The notes under the pieces were generated by a model. That model had not been told where the DNA came from. It saw only the letters and a list, made by a program, of their open reading frames with translations, and searched no databases. This document shows positions 13,528 to 25,424 of a stretch of DNA of 64,000 nt, one piece after another. Numbering within the stretch: the first letter of the stretch is position 1; every line of letters begins with the position of its first letter. The stretch comes from Hyalella azteca (lineage: Eukaryota > Arthropoda > Malacostraca > Amphipoda > Hyalellidae). The translations under genes and the position numbers were made by a program. The DNA is taken from contig NW_025946961.1 in NCBI RefSeq assembly GCF_000764305.2, forward strand, positions 62,001 through 126,000, in the 5' to 3' direction.

Positions 13528-13740
13528 TACATCGCAAACAGCAGCAGCAGCAAAGGCGTGAATGCAGCAGCAGCATAGAAGAGCAGTAACCGAATCGCGG
13601 CCGTTGTCGGCAACGCTGAGGAGATAAGGCTGCGGTACAGGCGACCACTGATGCACTCTGCAACATCTCTGCCGCTAGCTGCCGCTGTGGCTGTTTGTGT
13701 GTAGTTGCCGTTGCTGTCGTAGCTGCTGTTGGAGCAGTCA
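13528..13740. repeat. Opposed CAG-rich and CTG-rich tracts
   Basis: The left arm (13536-13590) is rich in CAG on the plus strand. The right arm (13668-13738) is rich in CTG/GCTG, so the two arms are broadly complementary across about 80 bp of GC-rich spacer. A transcript could fold into a long imperfect hairpin. Short minus-strand ORFs here (13372-13656, 13511-13756) are Ala/Cys/Thr-rich products of the triplet composition and are not called as genes. Confidence 0.5.
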
Positions 13741-15555
13741 CGGTAAGTGATAACATACGATAAAAATCACGTGATCAGCCTGCTGTTAAACTCTAGGTCG
13801 AACGACTTCGAAGTTGCATTCGCAACGAATAAACGTGTATTGTTATCACATCCAGTAATTTAATTAATCTCAACATAAATGAGTTGCAGGACAAGGTCAA
13901 GATAAAGAATCTTCTGTATTTCCTAATGCTCACTCTCAGATGTGCGCAACAGCAGCAGTTCTGGTCACGACGTCCCGATGATAGGTCTATACTTTTTTGA
14001 ATAAGTAAGAAGGTACCTGCTGAATTTAAGAGCATATTTGACTTTAAGGCTTGTAGTCAAAATGCAGCGAAGTCTGAGAGGGAGGTTTTCGCGACCATCG
14101 TGTAAAATCCTTGATCTGCCCAAAGCTCGGCCAGTCGCTACCCTCGAGCTTGTGCTCTTTGTAATATGATATCCTAGCCAGACCCTTCTTCGCGGGAACT
14201 GGTCGCTTTCAGGTGGCCGAGGAATGGCCAACGGTCGGCTATAACTAATTGGATAGGCCGACCACTGGCCACGTATTATTCTTCGCCCTCATTGACTTCG
14301 CCTTTACCATGCCACCTGTTGTGAACTGACAGTTAGAGTAATTTACGACGTCTCTTTCCCCTCAAACATTGCACAACGTCTCCATTTGAGCAGCTAGTAT
14401 GCGGGATTTTCCCTCCGCGTATCATCAGACTCGATCATAAATATTTTTTGGTTGAAAATACTTATAACAAGGAAGCTGATCAAGGAATGCCGAATATACC
14501 ATTCAATTGACAATAAAAATTACAACCCGTTTATATCTGGAAAAAAGTGTAAAAGTCGCAGACATGATGAACAATAATATTCAAAGTTTCTTGAAATTTC
14601 CTCTCATTAAAACTCTTTTAATACAAAGTTTACATATTTTTTATTACTGGTCGACGCTTATAAATAAATAGCTGGGTAAGTATGGAAAAATTCATATCGC
14701 CATCTCATTTGCGAGTGGAGTAAAGTCTATCCTAATTAGTGAAGAAACGCTTAGGGAAGAGCCTAGCCTGTTCGAAGCCTCTCGGCTTTCAATCAGGGCC
14801 TTAAAACGCGCTAAAAATTGCAGGCTTACATCACTAACCTGCAAGTAGCTGGCTTTGCATCCATTCGTTCGAGAAGTTGACACATTTATATCACACAAAA
14901 TCAGGAATAAAATCTGTAATTCAAAAAAATTTATACATGCAGGGATGGGTTCAAAACCAGCTCAATTATGATTAGCTGGCACAGATTCAAACCAATGTTA
15001 AGAAAGGTGCCCAGGTATCGTGGTTAAATTTTAAGATCAAGCATGGCCATGATTGAGGCCGAGCTGCAATGAACAATAGAAAAGCAAAGTTAATAGAAAC
15101 AGGGATGAGAATACACAGGTATAGACGACGTGCGTTTGGTCTAAACTCTAACCCAATTGACCTATCCATCTACGTGTCGATCCAAAGTTGATGCACTAAT
15201 CTCAAAAACGTGCTCGTATTTTGGCAATTGTTAACAAACCAATGTTGTTAAAACGGTGTTGCACACATCAACTGAATCAAGAATGCCAAAAAAATTATAT
15301 TATGTAAGTAGATAGCAGCATCCTGCTCATTTGATTCCGATGTAACTATTCCAGCAAATTAAGTACCTAAATTAAGACGCCATTGCTGTTTCGTAGCATG
15401 GGGTCGGTTACCTAGTGAACAACAGCGATTGCATCAATAGCGCTACAAAGGAACCTCGTCAGCGACAGCTTCACAGTTTAACGAAGTACAGCAATTCCTT
15501 CATTCTACGTACCGATCGGGACTTGACTGGACGTCACCAGGCTTGACTCGAACTC
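13741..15555. other. AT-rich DNA with one GC patch
   Basis: A moderately GC-rich patch covers about 14050-14330, where a minus ORF (13965-14231) has no recognisable features. A near-consensus plus-strand donor (GGGTAAGTA at 14674-14682) lies in AT-rich sequence with no exon upstream that I can support. The rest is stop-dense. Confidence 0.45.
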
Positions 15556-15925
15556 GTAGGGCTTGACTCGACGCAACAGCGGCACCACCAGAAATCTTGA
15601 CAACCGAGCAGATCATACATGACGTGATATGATTAATCCTGATTGTAGGGCTTGGCGCGACGTAACAGCGGTATCACCAGAAATCTTGACCACCATGCAG
15701 ATCATTCGTGATGTGAAAATATTAATCCTGATTGTAGGGCTTGACTCGACGCATCAGCGACACCACCAGAAATCTTGACAACCGAGTAGATCATTCACGA
15801 TAAAAAAACAGTTCGATTCTCCTCATGATTGTAGTGGCTTGAATCGGCACAATCAGAAATCTTGACGACCATGCAGATTATTCATTATGCAAACAGTTCG
15901 ACCATCCCAATTACAGTGACTTGAG
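15556..15925 (+). repeat. 89-bp tandem array, four units
   Basis: Units begin at 15556, 15645, 15734 and 15831. Each starts GTAGGGCTTGACTCGACG (GTAGTGGCTTGAATCGGC in the last) and carries the block CAGAAATCTTGAC, then ACC.TGCAGATCATTC or a variant. The first two steps are exactly 89 bp. The third is 97 bp because of an inserted AAACAGTTCGA segment, and that segment reappears at the end of unit 4. A further decayed start (TTACAGTGACTTGA) follows at 15911, and a weaker GCTTGACTCGAACTC lies just before the array at 15541. Non-coding in appearance. Confidence 0.85.
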
Positions 15926-18059
15926 AAGGAGCAACAGCAGCAACTGAGCCATCGATGTCACAAATAGCTTATTTGCAGATTCACACAGCGTGCAGATTGA
16001 CCGATCATTCCGAGGCGCTTCTGCTTCTCTACCGTTGCAGCGAAAATGCGAGTCAGTGTTGAATGAATATGGAATGCAGCTCCGTCTGGATCTTACAACG
16101 TGTCCATCACTTTGAATAATGGATTTCAATTCGCTGGCAATTAATGTAAGTCATTTAACCGAAATAGTCGGTAACAAGACAAAAGCTCGTTCCCATACTA
16201 TTAAAAGTATAAAATTTCACATCCTAAAAATGCATGTGTCTATCGAGGCTTGTTCGAGATTTATCTGCCAGGCCTAAGTCAATTTTTAAGTACTGCAAGA
16301 TTTGTGAAATGCGTTGTTTGGATAATTACTTACATCATCTGACAGAATAAAAAACAAATCCGCAACTGTCGTATGACTGGACTATCCTTGTCAAGTCACG
16401 GGACTAAGATATAGCAGGAGTCGGTAATTGAACAGGAAAAATTACTTTGGGTCAAGCAATTAACTAGAAAAAATGACTCTACACCACCTGCTGTTCAAAT
16501 ACAAGTATTTGAATCGAAACCACGCGTTACCTAAAAAATTTGTTTTCATGACTGTCGCATGACAACTGCAAGCAAGTAATCTTTATGGAAATGTTTTTAC
16601 AATTTCTTGACTCAAGTTCATTATGACACCGCAGGCAAGTCAGAATAAGACGTCACTCGATATCGGCGTGTGATTGTCCATACGTACATGCTGTGTCCGC
16701 CACAAAACTCGAGCAGCGGAATATGATAAAGAAACGATAGCGATAGAGTGACGGTCGCAGAGCTGCCACTCTATCTCAAACGTCCGCCTTAGGGAATACA
16801 ACTCCAAAAACAATGCGAGCTTTGGCCTAGCGCGACGTTTCGCCATCAGTTTGGCTACGCTGGATGTCGGGCCGGCGACTGGCGTGAAGATAAGAAGCGC
16901 CCAGGCTTTTAGTCCTAGAACGAGCAGTGCCTGATTTCGTAGACATCAACCGTGAATGTTAGAGACATGAACGGGGTGAACGCTATGAATTTTTCTCCAA
17001 TCTGGAAATCTACGTTTCGTAAAAAGCCTCAAAGAATGCTCACATATAGGTTTATCAAATTTTAAAATTTTTACAAAAAAAAAGAAATGGCAAATTTTCG
17101 TAATTTCGGATAGGATGGTACAATTTATCGAGAGTTTAGTGAGATAGAAAGATGGTATTATTTTAAGTCGGATTAAATAAAGACAGATCATTGACCATAA
17201 AGAGTCATGCAATGATCTCTATATAATTTGTGGAGGACCTGATTTTCTGCAGGGAATCGTTCCCGCAACAGCTGATCGTTCAGGCTGCGTTTCCATGAAA
17301 CACAACCTTCCATTTTCCAATCCTTAATATTTTGGTATCATTAACTGTACTAATGATTTGCTGTAAAATCCATTTCAAAACTTAAAACATGCCCGAAAAC
17401 GCAAAAACTTGGACTTGTTTTTAAATGTGAAATATCGTTCGATTTAATCTTTTTTATTTCAAAATATGAAAGACTTGATGATGATTTATGTCAGAATTTA
17501 TTTAATACCTAGTTTAAGAATGCCAGCTCAGTTTCATCACACGTATACGCGAGTAAATAATATAGCGTTATCTTCGACTCCTTATCACGGTGGGTATTTA
17601 CAGGCGGTGAGGAGACGACTGCTGACACGGTGCAGATAATAAACTGGTCCTACGAACTTCACCCACGAAACAAATTAGCTGTGTTCAAACCCTGGTTTTC
17701 ATTGTCCATGTATTAATAGACAAGAAACTTTTTCTGACTTGTATAATAATGAAGTAGTTTGAAGTTGTAGTTCATAGATACTCAGATACTGCACAATATC
17801 GGATGGAACGATTGGGGGCGAGATCGCAGTTTTGACATGCAACAGTGATGCACCTAGACACAGTTATACGTGAGAAAAACACCCACGATTTACTCCATTT
17901 TACACTGCCTGGTGTAAGATGGTTTCACAAAAAGAAAAGAAAGTAAACTTTTATAGTTTTTACCATGCCTGCATGTACCGTACCTCTTGTTTTATCTAAA
18001 ATTTTCAACAGAACAGAAACAAACTCAATCAAATTCACAAAAACTCAATAAATTGCACC
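15926..18059. other. AT-rich DNA, no gene seen
   Basis: Contains member 2 of the dispersed repeat (16482-16577) and a GC-richer patch at about 16620-16930 with minus ORFs that lack family features. A good minus-strand donor (GATGTAAGT, at 16328-16336) has only a 5-bp gap to the nearest acceptor-like CAG, so no exon is called. The remainder is AT-rich. Confidence 0.45.
16482..16577 (+). repeat. Dispersed repeat, member 2, with perfect palindrome
   Basis: Shares CACCACCT and CGAAACCACGCGTTA with 10848-10889, and shares CCTGCTGTT and CATGACAACTGCA.GCAAGT with 40812-40860. It therefore looks like the longest of three diverged fragments. Inside, 16494-16513 is a perfect 20-base inverted repeat (TTCAAATAC, AA, GTATTTGAA). 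Confidence 0.35.
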
Positions 18060-18440
18060 TCACACCGAACAGACGCTGCCCCCGTTCGTCGCTGTCCCGA
18101 CCATCCCTGCCTCCCTGCAGACTCGTCGTCGTCGCAAGCGACGCTACTGCCGCCGCCGCCGCACTTCTCGCTTCGGCGAGTCTCTCCCCAATTACCAGAT
18201 GTGTTGAGGCGGATGGAATTACACCAAGCGAGCCAGGCAGCTTGTGTGTGCTCCTCCGGCTAAAACTGGCCACCAAATTGAGGAAAAAGGTTCGAACACC
18301 AAAGACCAACAGACACGCGGGTGGTACGAGGCTCGCCGTGAAAGTGCGTTGGCGTTGGTCGATCGAATAAATTTATGTGTCCCAGTCATGCGGGAGAAAC
18401 CAAGACGATTGAACGGGAATGCTGGTCAGTGATTACATTT
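18060..18440. other. GC-rich islet, open on both strands
   Basis: CpG-rich block with a triplet run (GTCGTCGTCGC) that forms a small hairpin at 18130-18143 and a GCCGCCGCCGCC run just after it. The plus frame 17987-18370 and the minus frame 18025-18309 are both open, which is expected of GC-rich sequence and argues against reading either as a gene. It could be a first exon or promoter region of an unseen gene. Confidence 0.35.
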
Positions 18441-19189
18441 AGAGAATAGGATAAGAAGCATGGAAGACATGCATGACAAATTTGTGTACCATGTTGAAAC
18501 ACGTTTCACGCAATAAAATCGCAATCTATAATTAATGAAACGTGAACGGACACAAATATGATATGAATCAAGTAACGTGTAATTAAACTCGAAAACCATG
18601 TAATAGCTCACTGTAAATGAATAAAATGAAGTAGTAAATAGTAATGAGCGCATGAGTGCTCTTGAAGAACAAGAAAGCGAAACCCGGATGATTTTCGCTA
18701 CAAGAAAGACAATTTTAAGACGCAGAGAAAATGCTACAAAAATCTTGTTAAATCGCAAATTCGTTCTTAATTTCAAGGGATTCTCAAAACGAAAATACAT
18801 ACCAGGGAGTGGCTGCGTTTCTGTGGCATTGACTACAGTCTGCTGATGTCTTCTAAAGCGCTGATGCTATAGTTATGTTGTTATGTTGCCCATGGCCTAG
18901 AACCGCGGCGGTAATGGCACTAGCGAATCTTTCAGAGCCGCAGTGGTAATGGCCACGGCACTAATGATTGAAGATGGTAAGATGGTTTGCGTGATTGAGT
19001 ACAAATTACACTCAATTTAAACAAATTGGTTCACTAAGTGGTTACTGGTTAAGCGAAGACAACTTGAAGAACACGATATTACCAATCGTACTGCAAAATT
19101 TACCGCAAGCCAATACTGCTCAGGTAGATGAAATTGGCGAGTCTTAGAGTGCATGATGACGCAAAAAATAAGAAAAAGAATTTGCAGAC
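18441..19189. other. AT-rich DNA with a small duplication
   Basis: No gene seen. A short GC-rich direct repeat lies at 18903-18923 and 18938-18963 (CCGCGGCGGTAATGGCAC and CCGCAGTGGTAATGGCCAC). Confidence 0.45.
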
Positions 19190-19570
19190 AGACATTCAAG
19201 TATGTAGACAAGCAGACGGGCGTACTGGATAGCAGGCCCGCAGTTCCGAAGACAGGAAGAAAGGCTCGCGTATCGCAAGGAAAAGCTCCGCTTGGTTTTG
19301 GCGGAGGCTAGCCGCCTGCCAGGCGCAGCTGCAGCGTCAATATGGGAAGGCGGACGGCATTCGCACGGCCCCGACGGCCGGCAAAAAGACCAGAGAAATG
19401 GCAGGCGGCGATCGAGATACTGCACGATAACTGAGGGTCGGTCGAGGAAGATGGACGGTATTTTGCAGCGCCAGAGAAAATCCTGCGCTCTAGAGCACCG
19501 ATATAAAGCACTGCTTGACTCGGGGCTCGGCTGACCCCTTCCTTCTGCTCTCTATAAACCTCCCGATGAT
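19190..19570. other. GC-rich islet with TATA-like box
   Basis: GC- and CpG-rich block. A TATAAAG box at 19502-19508 lies near its right edge, followed by ACTCGGGGCTCGGCTGACC. Short ORFs are open on both strands (19292-19534 plus, 19308-19580 minus), so none is called. TATA plus GC context suggests a core promoter firing rightwards, but no transcript body can be recognised downstream. Confidence 0.35.
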
Positions 19571-20640
19571 ATTGGGTCAAGTTTTCTTCGAAGTGCCTTT
19601 AGCGAGTCCAATTTGATGTTGCTTTATGCAATTCTTAAAGATCTTAATAAGTACACTTCCGAATAACCGTAGCTCAAACTTTCAAAAATATAACTCAAGA
19701 AGTTGAAAGCCAACTTGATAACGATAAAAGTAGGGTCGTACAATAGCTCTAGAACAGTCAGTGCTAATTTGGCCTTAACTATTTAATCGAGAAAATGAAT
19801 TTGCATTATTTTATACTTTTCCTAAATGTTTGCGGATCTGGTGGACGTCTTTTTCGTAGTCTCTTCAGTCCGTAATCACCACATGGTGATATTTAGACGA
19901 AGATAATTATTCAATCTTGAATCACTAGGATTCGGAATTTAAAAATTCTTTACCAATATTGTTTTGAAATACAAATTGAAAGATTCAAAATTTCTCTTAA
20001 TTCAGTGACTTACGGGAGCACTCATCAAACGAGACAACAGCCTCCTGAAAAAATTTCATGCGTCATACGTTATTTTGGAATTTTTTGGCGATCATCAGGC
20101 TACGAATGATTTTTGGCATTGGAGTGAATAAAAACATGTTATGAACATTAGCAATTGTATAATTACACTTAAACGCAATTATACACCCATCAAACAAACC
20201 ACGAATAATTTCCAAATGCTAGTGGGAGATGAATCGTGAAAGCACAACCCTCAAGGCACGAAATTGACACCCCCAAACAGAGGCTACTTGCAGGATGCAC
20301 GAGTTAAGGGGGACCTTTCGCCAGGAAGCCGCGCCGCTCTGCCAGCCTGACGCGTTGGGGCCAACAGCTCACTAATTAGTTGTGCTCTGAGTAAAGGCCG
20401 ACCGCCTTGGCCGCACGGCAGATGTGCCGTGATCGACCTTCCTGCACGTACGTCGGTTCAGGCTAGAAGGTGTGAGGGATGCTGCATGCGGCAAAGACAA
20501 GCGACAAATACTAGGAGACAATGAAATGCAAAACCACAGAGTTAGTGTCGAAGATGGATGGTTGGACGATATCATTAAAGTTTAAAATGATATTATGGAA
20601 CAAATAAAACATTTCATTTAGATCAGTCATAAATAACACT
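19571..20640. other. AT-rich DNA with one GC patch
   Basis: A GC patch at about 20270-20500 has a 67-codon minus ORF with no recognisable features. Otherwise AT-rich and stop-dense, with nothing further seen. Confidence 0.45.
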
Positions 20641-20728
20641 GATCATTTTTTATACAAATTAGGATCATTTTGTATACAAATTAGGATCATTTACTATCCA
20701 AATTATGATCATTTTGTATACAAATTGA
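20641..20728 (+). repeat. 22-bp AT-rich tandem array, four units
   Basis: Units start at 20641, 20663, 20685 and 20707, each beginning GATCATTT and continuing TGTATACAAATTAG with one to four changes. The spacing is exactly 22 bp. The unit holds the palindrome GTATAC and each unit boundary holds GATC. Confidence 0.9.
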
Positions 20729-21638
20729 GGGCAACACTTGCAAAAAATTCAGAAGAGATAGTGCTTATAAGAAAATATAGTAGATTGCATGTACACGATG
20801 ATCTATACTTATCACTGCAAATTAAAAAAAGTTCGTTAAATAAAACCCAAAGTATTTGCAACACAGGTATCGTATAGTTTGACTATGAATTTTGAATTAT
20901 AACTAATTTTATTTACTCAATATGCAATCCAGGAGCAATCCAGGAGAATCAGTGATAAACTAGAGGGGCTTGCAAAAAGATCTGACGAGTCACGTGGTAG
21001 GGCATCCAAATCTTTGCATATTTTTTCTTGATTTACCGGTATCAAATGGCGCAAAAAATGGCAATTGGCGTTTTGGACAACTTTAATTATGGTTAAAAGT
21101 TACCTTTTTCACAGTAAAAACATTTATACTGAAGTTTCAAAATTCATATTACAGTGCAACAAATAATTCAATTTTAAATTAGTTGCAACGATACATAACG
21201 ATCTTCTCGTATAACAGGTAAACCATCACCGACAAGATATAATTGGAAGATTCCTTTATCCCAAATACCGAACCAATAAATCTTCACTGACTACAGCTAG
21301 CAACCGTAGCATTAAGGAGGAGGTTCCAACGAAGATCACAAAAACACCACAACATAGACAACAGCGAGTGACGCAACAAAGGCTGCAACGAACACAACAC
21401 TGCAAGAGAAGAAGGAGCAGTAGCAGTAGTGCGGCATGATATGGAGGAGGCGATTGATTGCTCCCCTCGGCTGTTTTGCGACGCAACGGCGAAAATGCGC
21501 GCCTGTTGACGGGGGAGCTTTGATGAAAGTCAGGCGACGGCTGCACAAGCTCCCGGCGAAGTAAGCTTCAAAAAACATGCGAAGTCGGAGAAGCGAGTGA
21601 CCGAACGAGCGCTAGCAGACCAAGTGCATATGAAAAAA
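20729..21638. other. AT-rich DNA grading into a GC islet
   Basis: AT-rich to about 21290, then increasingly GC-rich and GCA/GAAG-rich to 21600. Minus ORFs at 21256-21546 and 21336-21578 are Cys/Leu/Val-rich by-products of the triplet composition. No gene called. Confidence 0.45.
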
Positions 21639-21835
21639 GTGCATGTGAGATCGACCTGCAGTGCATGTGAGATCGACCTGCAGTGCATGTGAGATCGACC
21701 TACAGTGCATGTGAGATCGACCTGCAGTGCATGTGAGATCGACCTGCAGTACATGTGCGACCGACCTGCAATGCATGTGAGATCAACCTGCAGTGCATGT
21801 AAGATCGACCTGCAGTGCATGTGAGATCGACCTGC
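21639..21835 (+). repeat. 22-bp tandem array, nine units
   Basis: Nine head-to-tail units of exactly 22 bp from 21639, consensus GTGCATGTGAGATCGACCTG plus CA. Most units are identical or differ by one or two bases; unit 6 (21749) and unit 7 (21771) differ most. Each junction creates CTGCAGTGCAT, with PstI and near-NsiI palindromes. The minus frames that cross it are open only because the unit lacks stops. There are no spacers, so it is a minisatellite and not CRISPR. Confidence 0.95.
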
Positions 21836-23219
21836 GTGGTATAACGCTGTAAAATCGGAGTGTCCCATTCACACATAAAAGAAAGTTCTAAGCTAAGGCC
21901 TTGCAGCAAATTGATGCACACCGATGCACGATGAAACGAAGGTTTGTAACGTATAATATCAGTTTATAAATAAGAATTCTTAACTCGTAAAATGATCCCA
22001 AAACATAAGATGGCTACTACATGCTTAGGGCGATGAAATCACCTGCGAAGAAGATTCTTTAACAAAAAATTCCACTTCGAAGTACTGTTAAACGTTTGTG
22101 CTCCTTAACCAACACAGTAAAGTCCAAAGTGAGTGAGGCCAAGTGGGGTCGAGGAACACAGTTCGTGACTACACCCAGCGTGTAGGGCGGCTGATATAGG
22201 CTTCTATTGATGCCGCGATGCAGGGCAGAACACGGCGCGTATTGACCACAGCTGCTGCTGCAGCCTCGAGCTCTCCTCGACACTCACGTATTTAGCGAGC
22301 GACTCGCGCTCTATATGCCTCGCTGCGCAGTGCAGTAGCTCTACATGTACATGCTCTTATTATGACTTGTAAACGTACCTGGCTTGATTTGTCATGCTGG
22401 CTCCTATTAGGGATAAGCATTATTTCTATATAATTCCATTCTTAATTCCCGTAAATTTACATCGAGTGAAATCGCACTTTGAAGCTAGAGATTACATTGC
22501 TGCAAACCACATTTTTTTCCAATGAGCATCGAGCGTTCGTCATACGAAGTGCCCTCAATATTATTTGACTGTTTGATACGTAACACTCCAATGCGATTTC
22601 AATGCGTCACTCGCGTATTAACATCTGAGCTGCAGCCCTGCACAGTGCTTGACTGCTCAATGCAATAATGCCTGCACATAATTGCACTATCGGAGCGAGC
22701 AGTTGGCATACCTGGTTTTCATATAAAATGATTTCGATCATAGCAAATTTGGAAACATTGCAATGATATCGCTGGAAAAAGCTTTTACGCCAAATCAACG
22801 ATCCTTACAAATATGAGTGTTGTAACTATCATAAATCCATGGAACCGGATATCGACCATCGAGATGACATAAGTCCAACTGAGAATATTTTGTAACAATG
22901 GTTCGAAATCCGAATTGAAATCCGAAATGAGCTCCTGGAATGCGCTTGATTGGCATTGGAATTTGGAATTGCGCTTGATTTTCAGTTGATTCCATGAGGA
23001 TTAACATTCACTAAGCGCAAATTTTATAATCCTAGAGAGAATAATTAATTATCTGAAAAAATCGATGGTAAATCTGAGTAATGCATCGTTTCATCGTACA
23101 CACGTTATCCTGATTAGTCATATATTACATTATTGTTCAGCGATCAAGAGGGATTCTAATAGTATAATATCCGTGATTTTCTAAATCATCATAGTAACTA
23201 AACGCAAGTAATGACCTCA
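21836..23219. other. Mixed DNA, GC islet at 22110-22340
   Basis: The islet carries GCTGATATAGGCTTC at about 22191 and CGCTCTATATGCC at about 22307, both TATA-like strings in CpG context. To the right lies a local direct repeat at 22932-22982 (GGAATGCGCTTGATT and GGAATTGCGCTTGATT). A minus ORF at 22795-23007 (70 codons) has ordinary protein-like composition but no recognisable family. Confidence 0.4.
22712..22771 (-). other. Candidate 60-bp phase-0 mini-exon
   Basis: Read on the minus strand, GCTTTTTCCAG gives an acceptor before 22771 and AACCAG then GTATGC gives a donor after 22712. The frame 22607-22798 is open through it and enters and leaves on a codon boundary, giving 20 residues ending Tyr-Glu-Asn-Gln. 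No conserved motif. Splice-like sequences are common in AT-rich DNA, so this is weak. Confidence 0.17.
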
Positions 23220-23390
23220 CTCTACTTGACGAGCCCACATTCCACGCGCGCAGTTTTATTCGACGCTCCCGCATGTCGGTCGGAAGCGTCGCTCATGAGG
23301 GTCGCTATATGCGTCCTCTGATGATGCTGGTCGTGCGGGAGACCAATGACGCGCAAGAGGGACCCGAGATGAGCCGCTATAAATGATCAA
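23220..23390. other. GC-rich islet with TATAAAT box
   Basis: Small GC-rich block that ends at a TATAAAT box (23378-23384, in GAGCCGCTATAAATGATC) and is followed at once by AT-rich DNA. A minus ORF crosses it without recognisable features. Promoter-like by composition only. Confidence 0.33.
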
Positions 23391-23929
23391 GGAATAATAT
23401 ATTATCATTTTTGCTTCAAGACGTGCAAAGCCTGGGTTACTTAGCAATTTCGATAGATTGGCAGTACCAACAGACTGATTGGAATTTCGGTTCAAACAAA
23501 AATAATATTTGTTCATCAACAAATGACGCTGAAAATACGTTAGGTTTTCTTTCTATTGTAACCGCAGTATATAAATCGTATAAAAAATGAGTTTTTTATT
23601 GTAATTGTGCGCCGAATTTCCAGTATACCGTCATCTTTGTACAGGCACTACGGAGCAGTTTAAAACTCATTGAATTAAAAACGTTTGAAACTCTATTAAA
23701 AGAGAAGGACATTAATTGTGCGAGAAAAAACTGTAGCTCAAGCGAGAGTTATAGTAGGAGCCAAAATTTATTATGAAGATAATGTAATAGATACCTTGGA
23801 AAATCATGTTCTTCAACACTGCTCCGCAAAATATAACGTTTTTAGTTTAATTATGCTCATTTTTACCTTTTCGCGCAAGAAAACGGGAATTATTCGTACC
23901 CTGCAACGCAAAGAAGAGCCCCAAGCCAA
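23391..23929. other. AT-rich stretch, nothing seen
   Basis: No convincing ORF, repeat or RNA gene. The plus frame 23718-23951 (77 codons) has no recognisable feature. Confidence 0.45.
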
Positions 23930-24230
23930 GGTGCACGCCTCTTCCTCTTGACGTTTGTGTTCGAGGAGCATGGGTTCCCCAGGGCATGCATGCTATCCCT
24001 AACTCGCTCCCCACAACACCCCTGTGCGTCGCCCTCCTAGTTTGCCAAGGGGCGCGGCCCCTCTGAAGCATTAGTCGCTCAAAGAGGCAGCAGTCACCCC
24101 CTCTTCCCTAAGCCTCTTCTTCCTCTGTTTCGCTCTATGCCCGAGCTTTGGAGCGGTGGCGGCCGCTAGCTCCCTGCCGTCGTAAACACGATGGGCAGCG
24201 ACGCTGTAACGTTCCCTTCAAATGTCTGAC
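23930..24230. other. GC-rich islet
   Basis: Pyrimidine- and C-rich block (CCTCTTCCTCTT, CTCGCTCCCCACAACACCCC, CCCCCTCTTCCCT) ending in GGTGGCGGCCGCTAGC, which includes a NotI site. A 74-codon minus ORF covers its left end. No gene called. Confidence 0.35.
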
Positions 24231-24577
24231 AGCGCGATGCGCAACCGTCAGGCTTAACTTTACTTATTCATCATTCCGTTTTGCTGTGTTTGCTTTGTCG
24301 TCAACGACGAGTTTGTAAGCTACGTCACTGAATTGATCCCAATAAAATTAAGCACTACCTTCTCCAGCTGCGTCAGCAAAGAGGACAAAAATGGTTTTGT
24401 GCTTGCTCCAAAACACGCCGATTTGGATGAAAATTTGCTTAAATGCGTAATCTTTTCATTGTGCCGTTAGAAAATGGCTTTCAGTTCATCAGCAACATGG
24501 CCGCTGTTCAGTAGTCATCAGTGTTCGAAGAGCGAGAACTTCAATCTAAAAATGTTAAAGTACATTTGAATTAGATC

Positions 24578-25042
24578 TTGAAAATTGAAATTTCAAGCTT
24601 CGATTCAAGTAAAATTAAAATTCTCCAATCCTATGGCCAAAAATTGCACAAGCTTCAACTCCAATCTGAAAAAGCATCGATTTATGCTACCGACATCTTC
24701 AGCTTAATAGTTCCGAATTACGTATTCTTGATAAAAACAGGAAACATAGGGGTTTACGCCCAGCCTAGTGGTGCTGCGCGCGAGCATTACAGCGAGCTTC
24801 AGACAAAGGTACTTCGTCTTGACGAGTCCTCTCAGTGCAATGTTCCATCCATTTCCATCTCCCAAATACCGCAAGCCTCAACACGAACGATGGCAAGGCC
24901 TGCCGCTGAGCTCAAAGGTCCGATATTACTGAGGACTCATTGGTCAGGAGCGGAGAGGGCAGTGGTGCCTGACTACCCAATATCGCGACCCTCGCCGCTT
25001 GGCTACGAACGAAGGAAGGATGCAAAGATCGCATCTGGATGA
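24578..25042 (+). CDS. 154-codon open frame without early ATG, doubtful
   Basis: The longest plus-strand open frame outside the repeats. It begins at a TTG; the first in-frame ATG comes only at about residue 105, so a simple eukaryotic gene start is missing. The left half is AT-rich (Lys/Ile/Ser-rich product) and the right half from about 24740 is GC-rich (Ala/Pro/Arg-rich), so the frame joins two compositionally different segments. No domain recognised. It could contain an exon, but a chance frame is more likely. Confidence 0.12.
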   Translation: MKIEISSFDSSKIKILQSYGQKLHKLQLQSEKASIYATDIFSLIVPNYVFLIKTGNIGVYAQPSGAAREHYSELQTKVLRLDESSQCNVPSISISQIPQASTRTMARPAAELKGPILLRTHWSGAERAVVPDYPISRPSPLGYERRKDAKIASG

Positions 25043-25424
25043 GCTCTAATCTGCGTTATTGGAACGTTGGTCCAGTGGTGTTTCATGAAAAATGACATTA
25101 GAGAGTGATGCTGAACAAAGAAAGAAATATCTTTCGGGATGTCACATTAACCAACATAATATTCAGCAACCTAGAAGAGAAATGGTGAAATATTCAAGTA
25201 AAGGACTGAAACAAAGCTAGGTCACCGACTTATAAAAACGTATTATTCAGGAAGCTTGAGAATGCATGCAGCTCTTGATCGTAGTTACATAATTAGAGGG
25301 AAACGAAACCCTTGTTCGCGTTTTCTAACGTTATCGGAGGCTATCGCGTTGATAGTAGTTGCTAAAAACATTTCGTTGTTGGGTACTTTATCACGAACAA
25401 AAAGCCTTTTTAGCGCTACATTCA
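25043..25424. other. AT-rich stretch, nothing seen
   Basis: Ordinary AT-rich sequence between the GC-rich tail of the preceding open frame and the CpG islet at 25425. No repeat or RNA gene seen. Confidence 0.45.

Noticed and set aside
14674..14682. Strong plus-strand splice donor (GGGTAAGTA)
   Set aside because: No acceptor or open exon upstream in the AT-rich sequence; such strings occur by chance.
15806..15830. tRNA B-box-like string (GTTCGATTCTCC)
   Set aside because: It lies in the 89-bp array, and no acceptor stem, D arm or anticodon arm can be folded around it.
21639..21835. CRISPR-like array of short repeats
   Set aside because: Units are contiguous 22-bp copies with no unique spacers, and the surroundings are eukaryotic.
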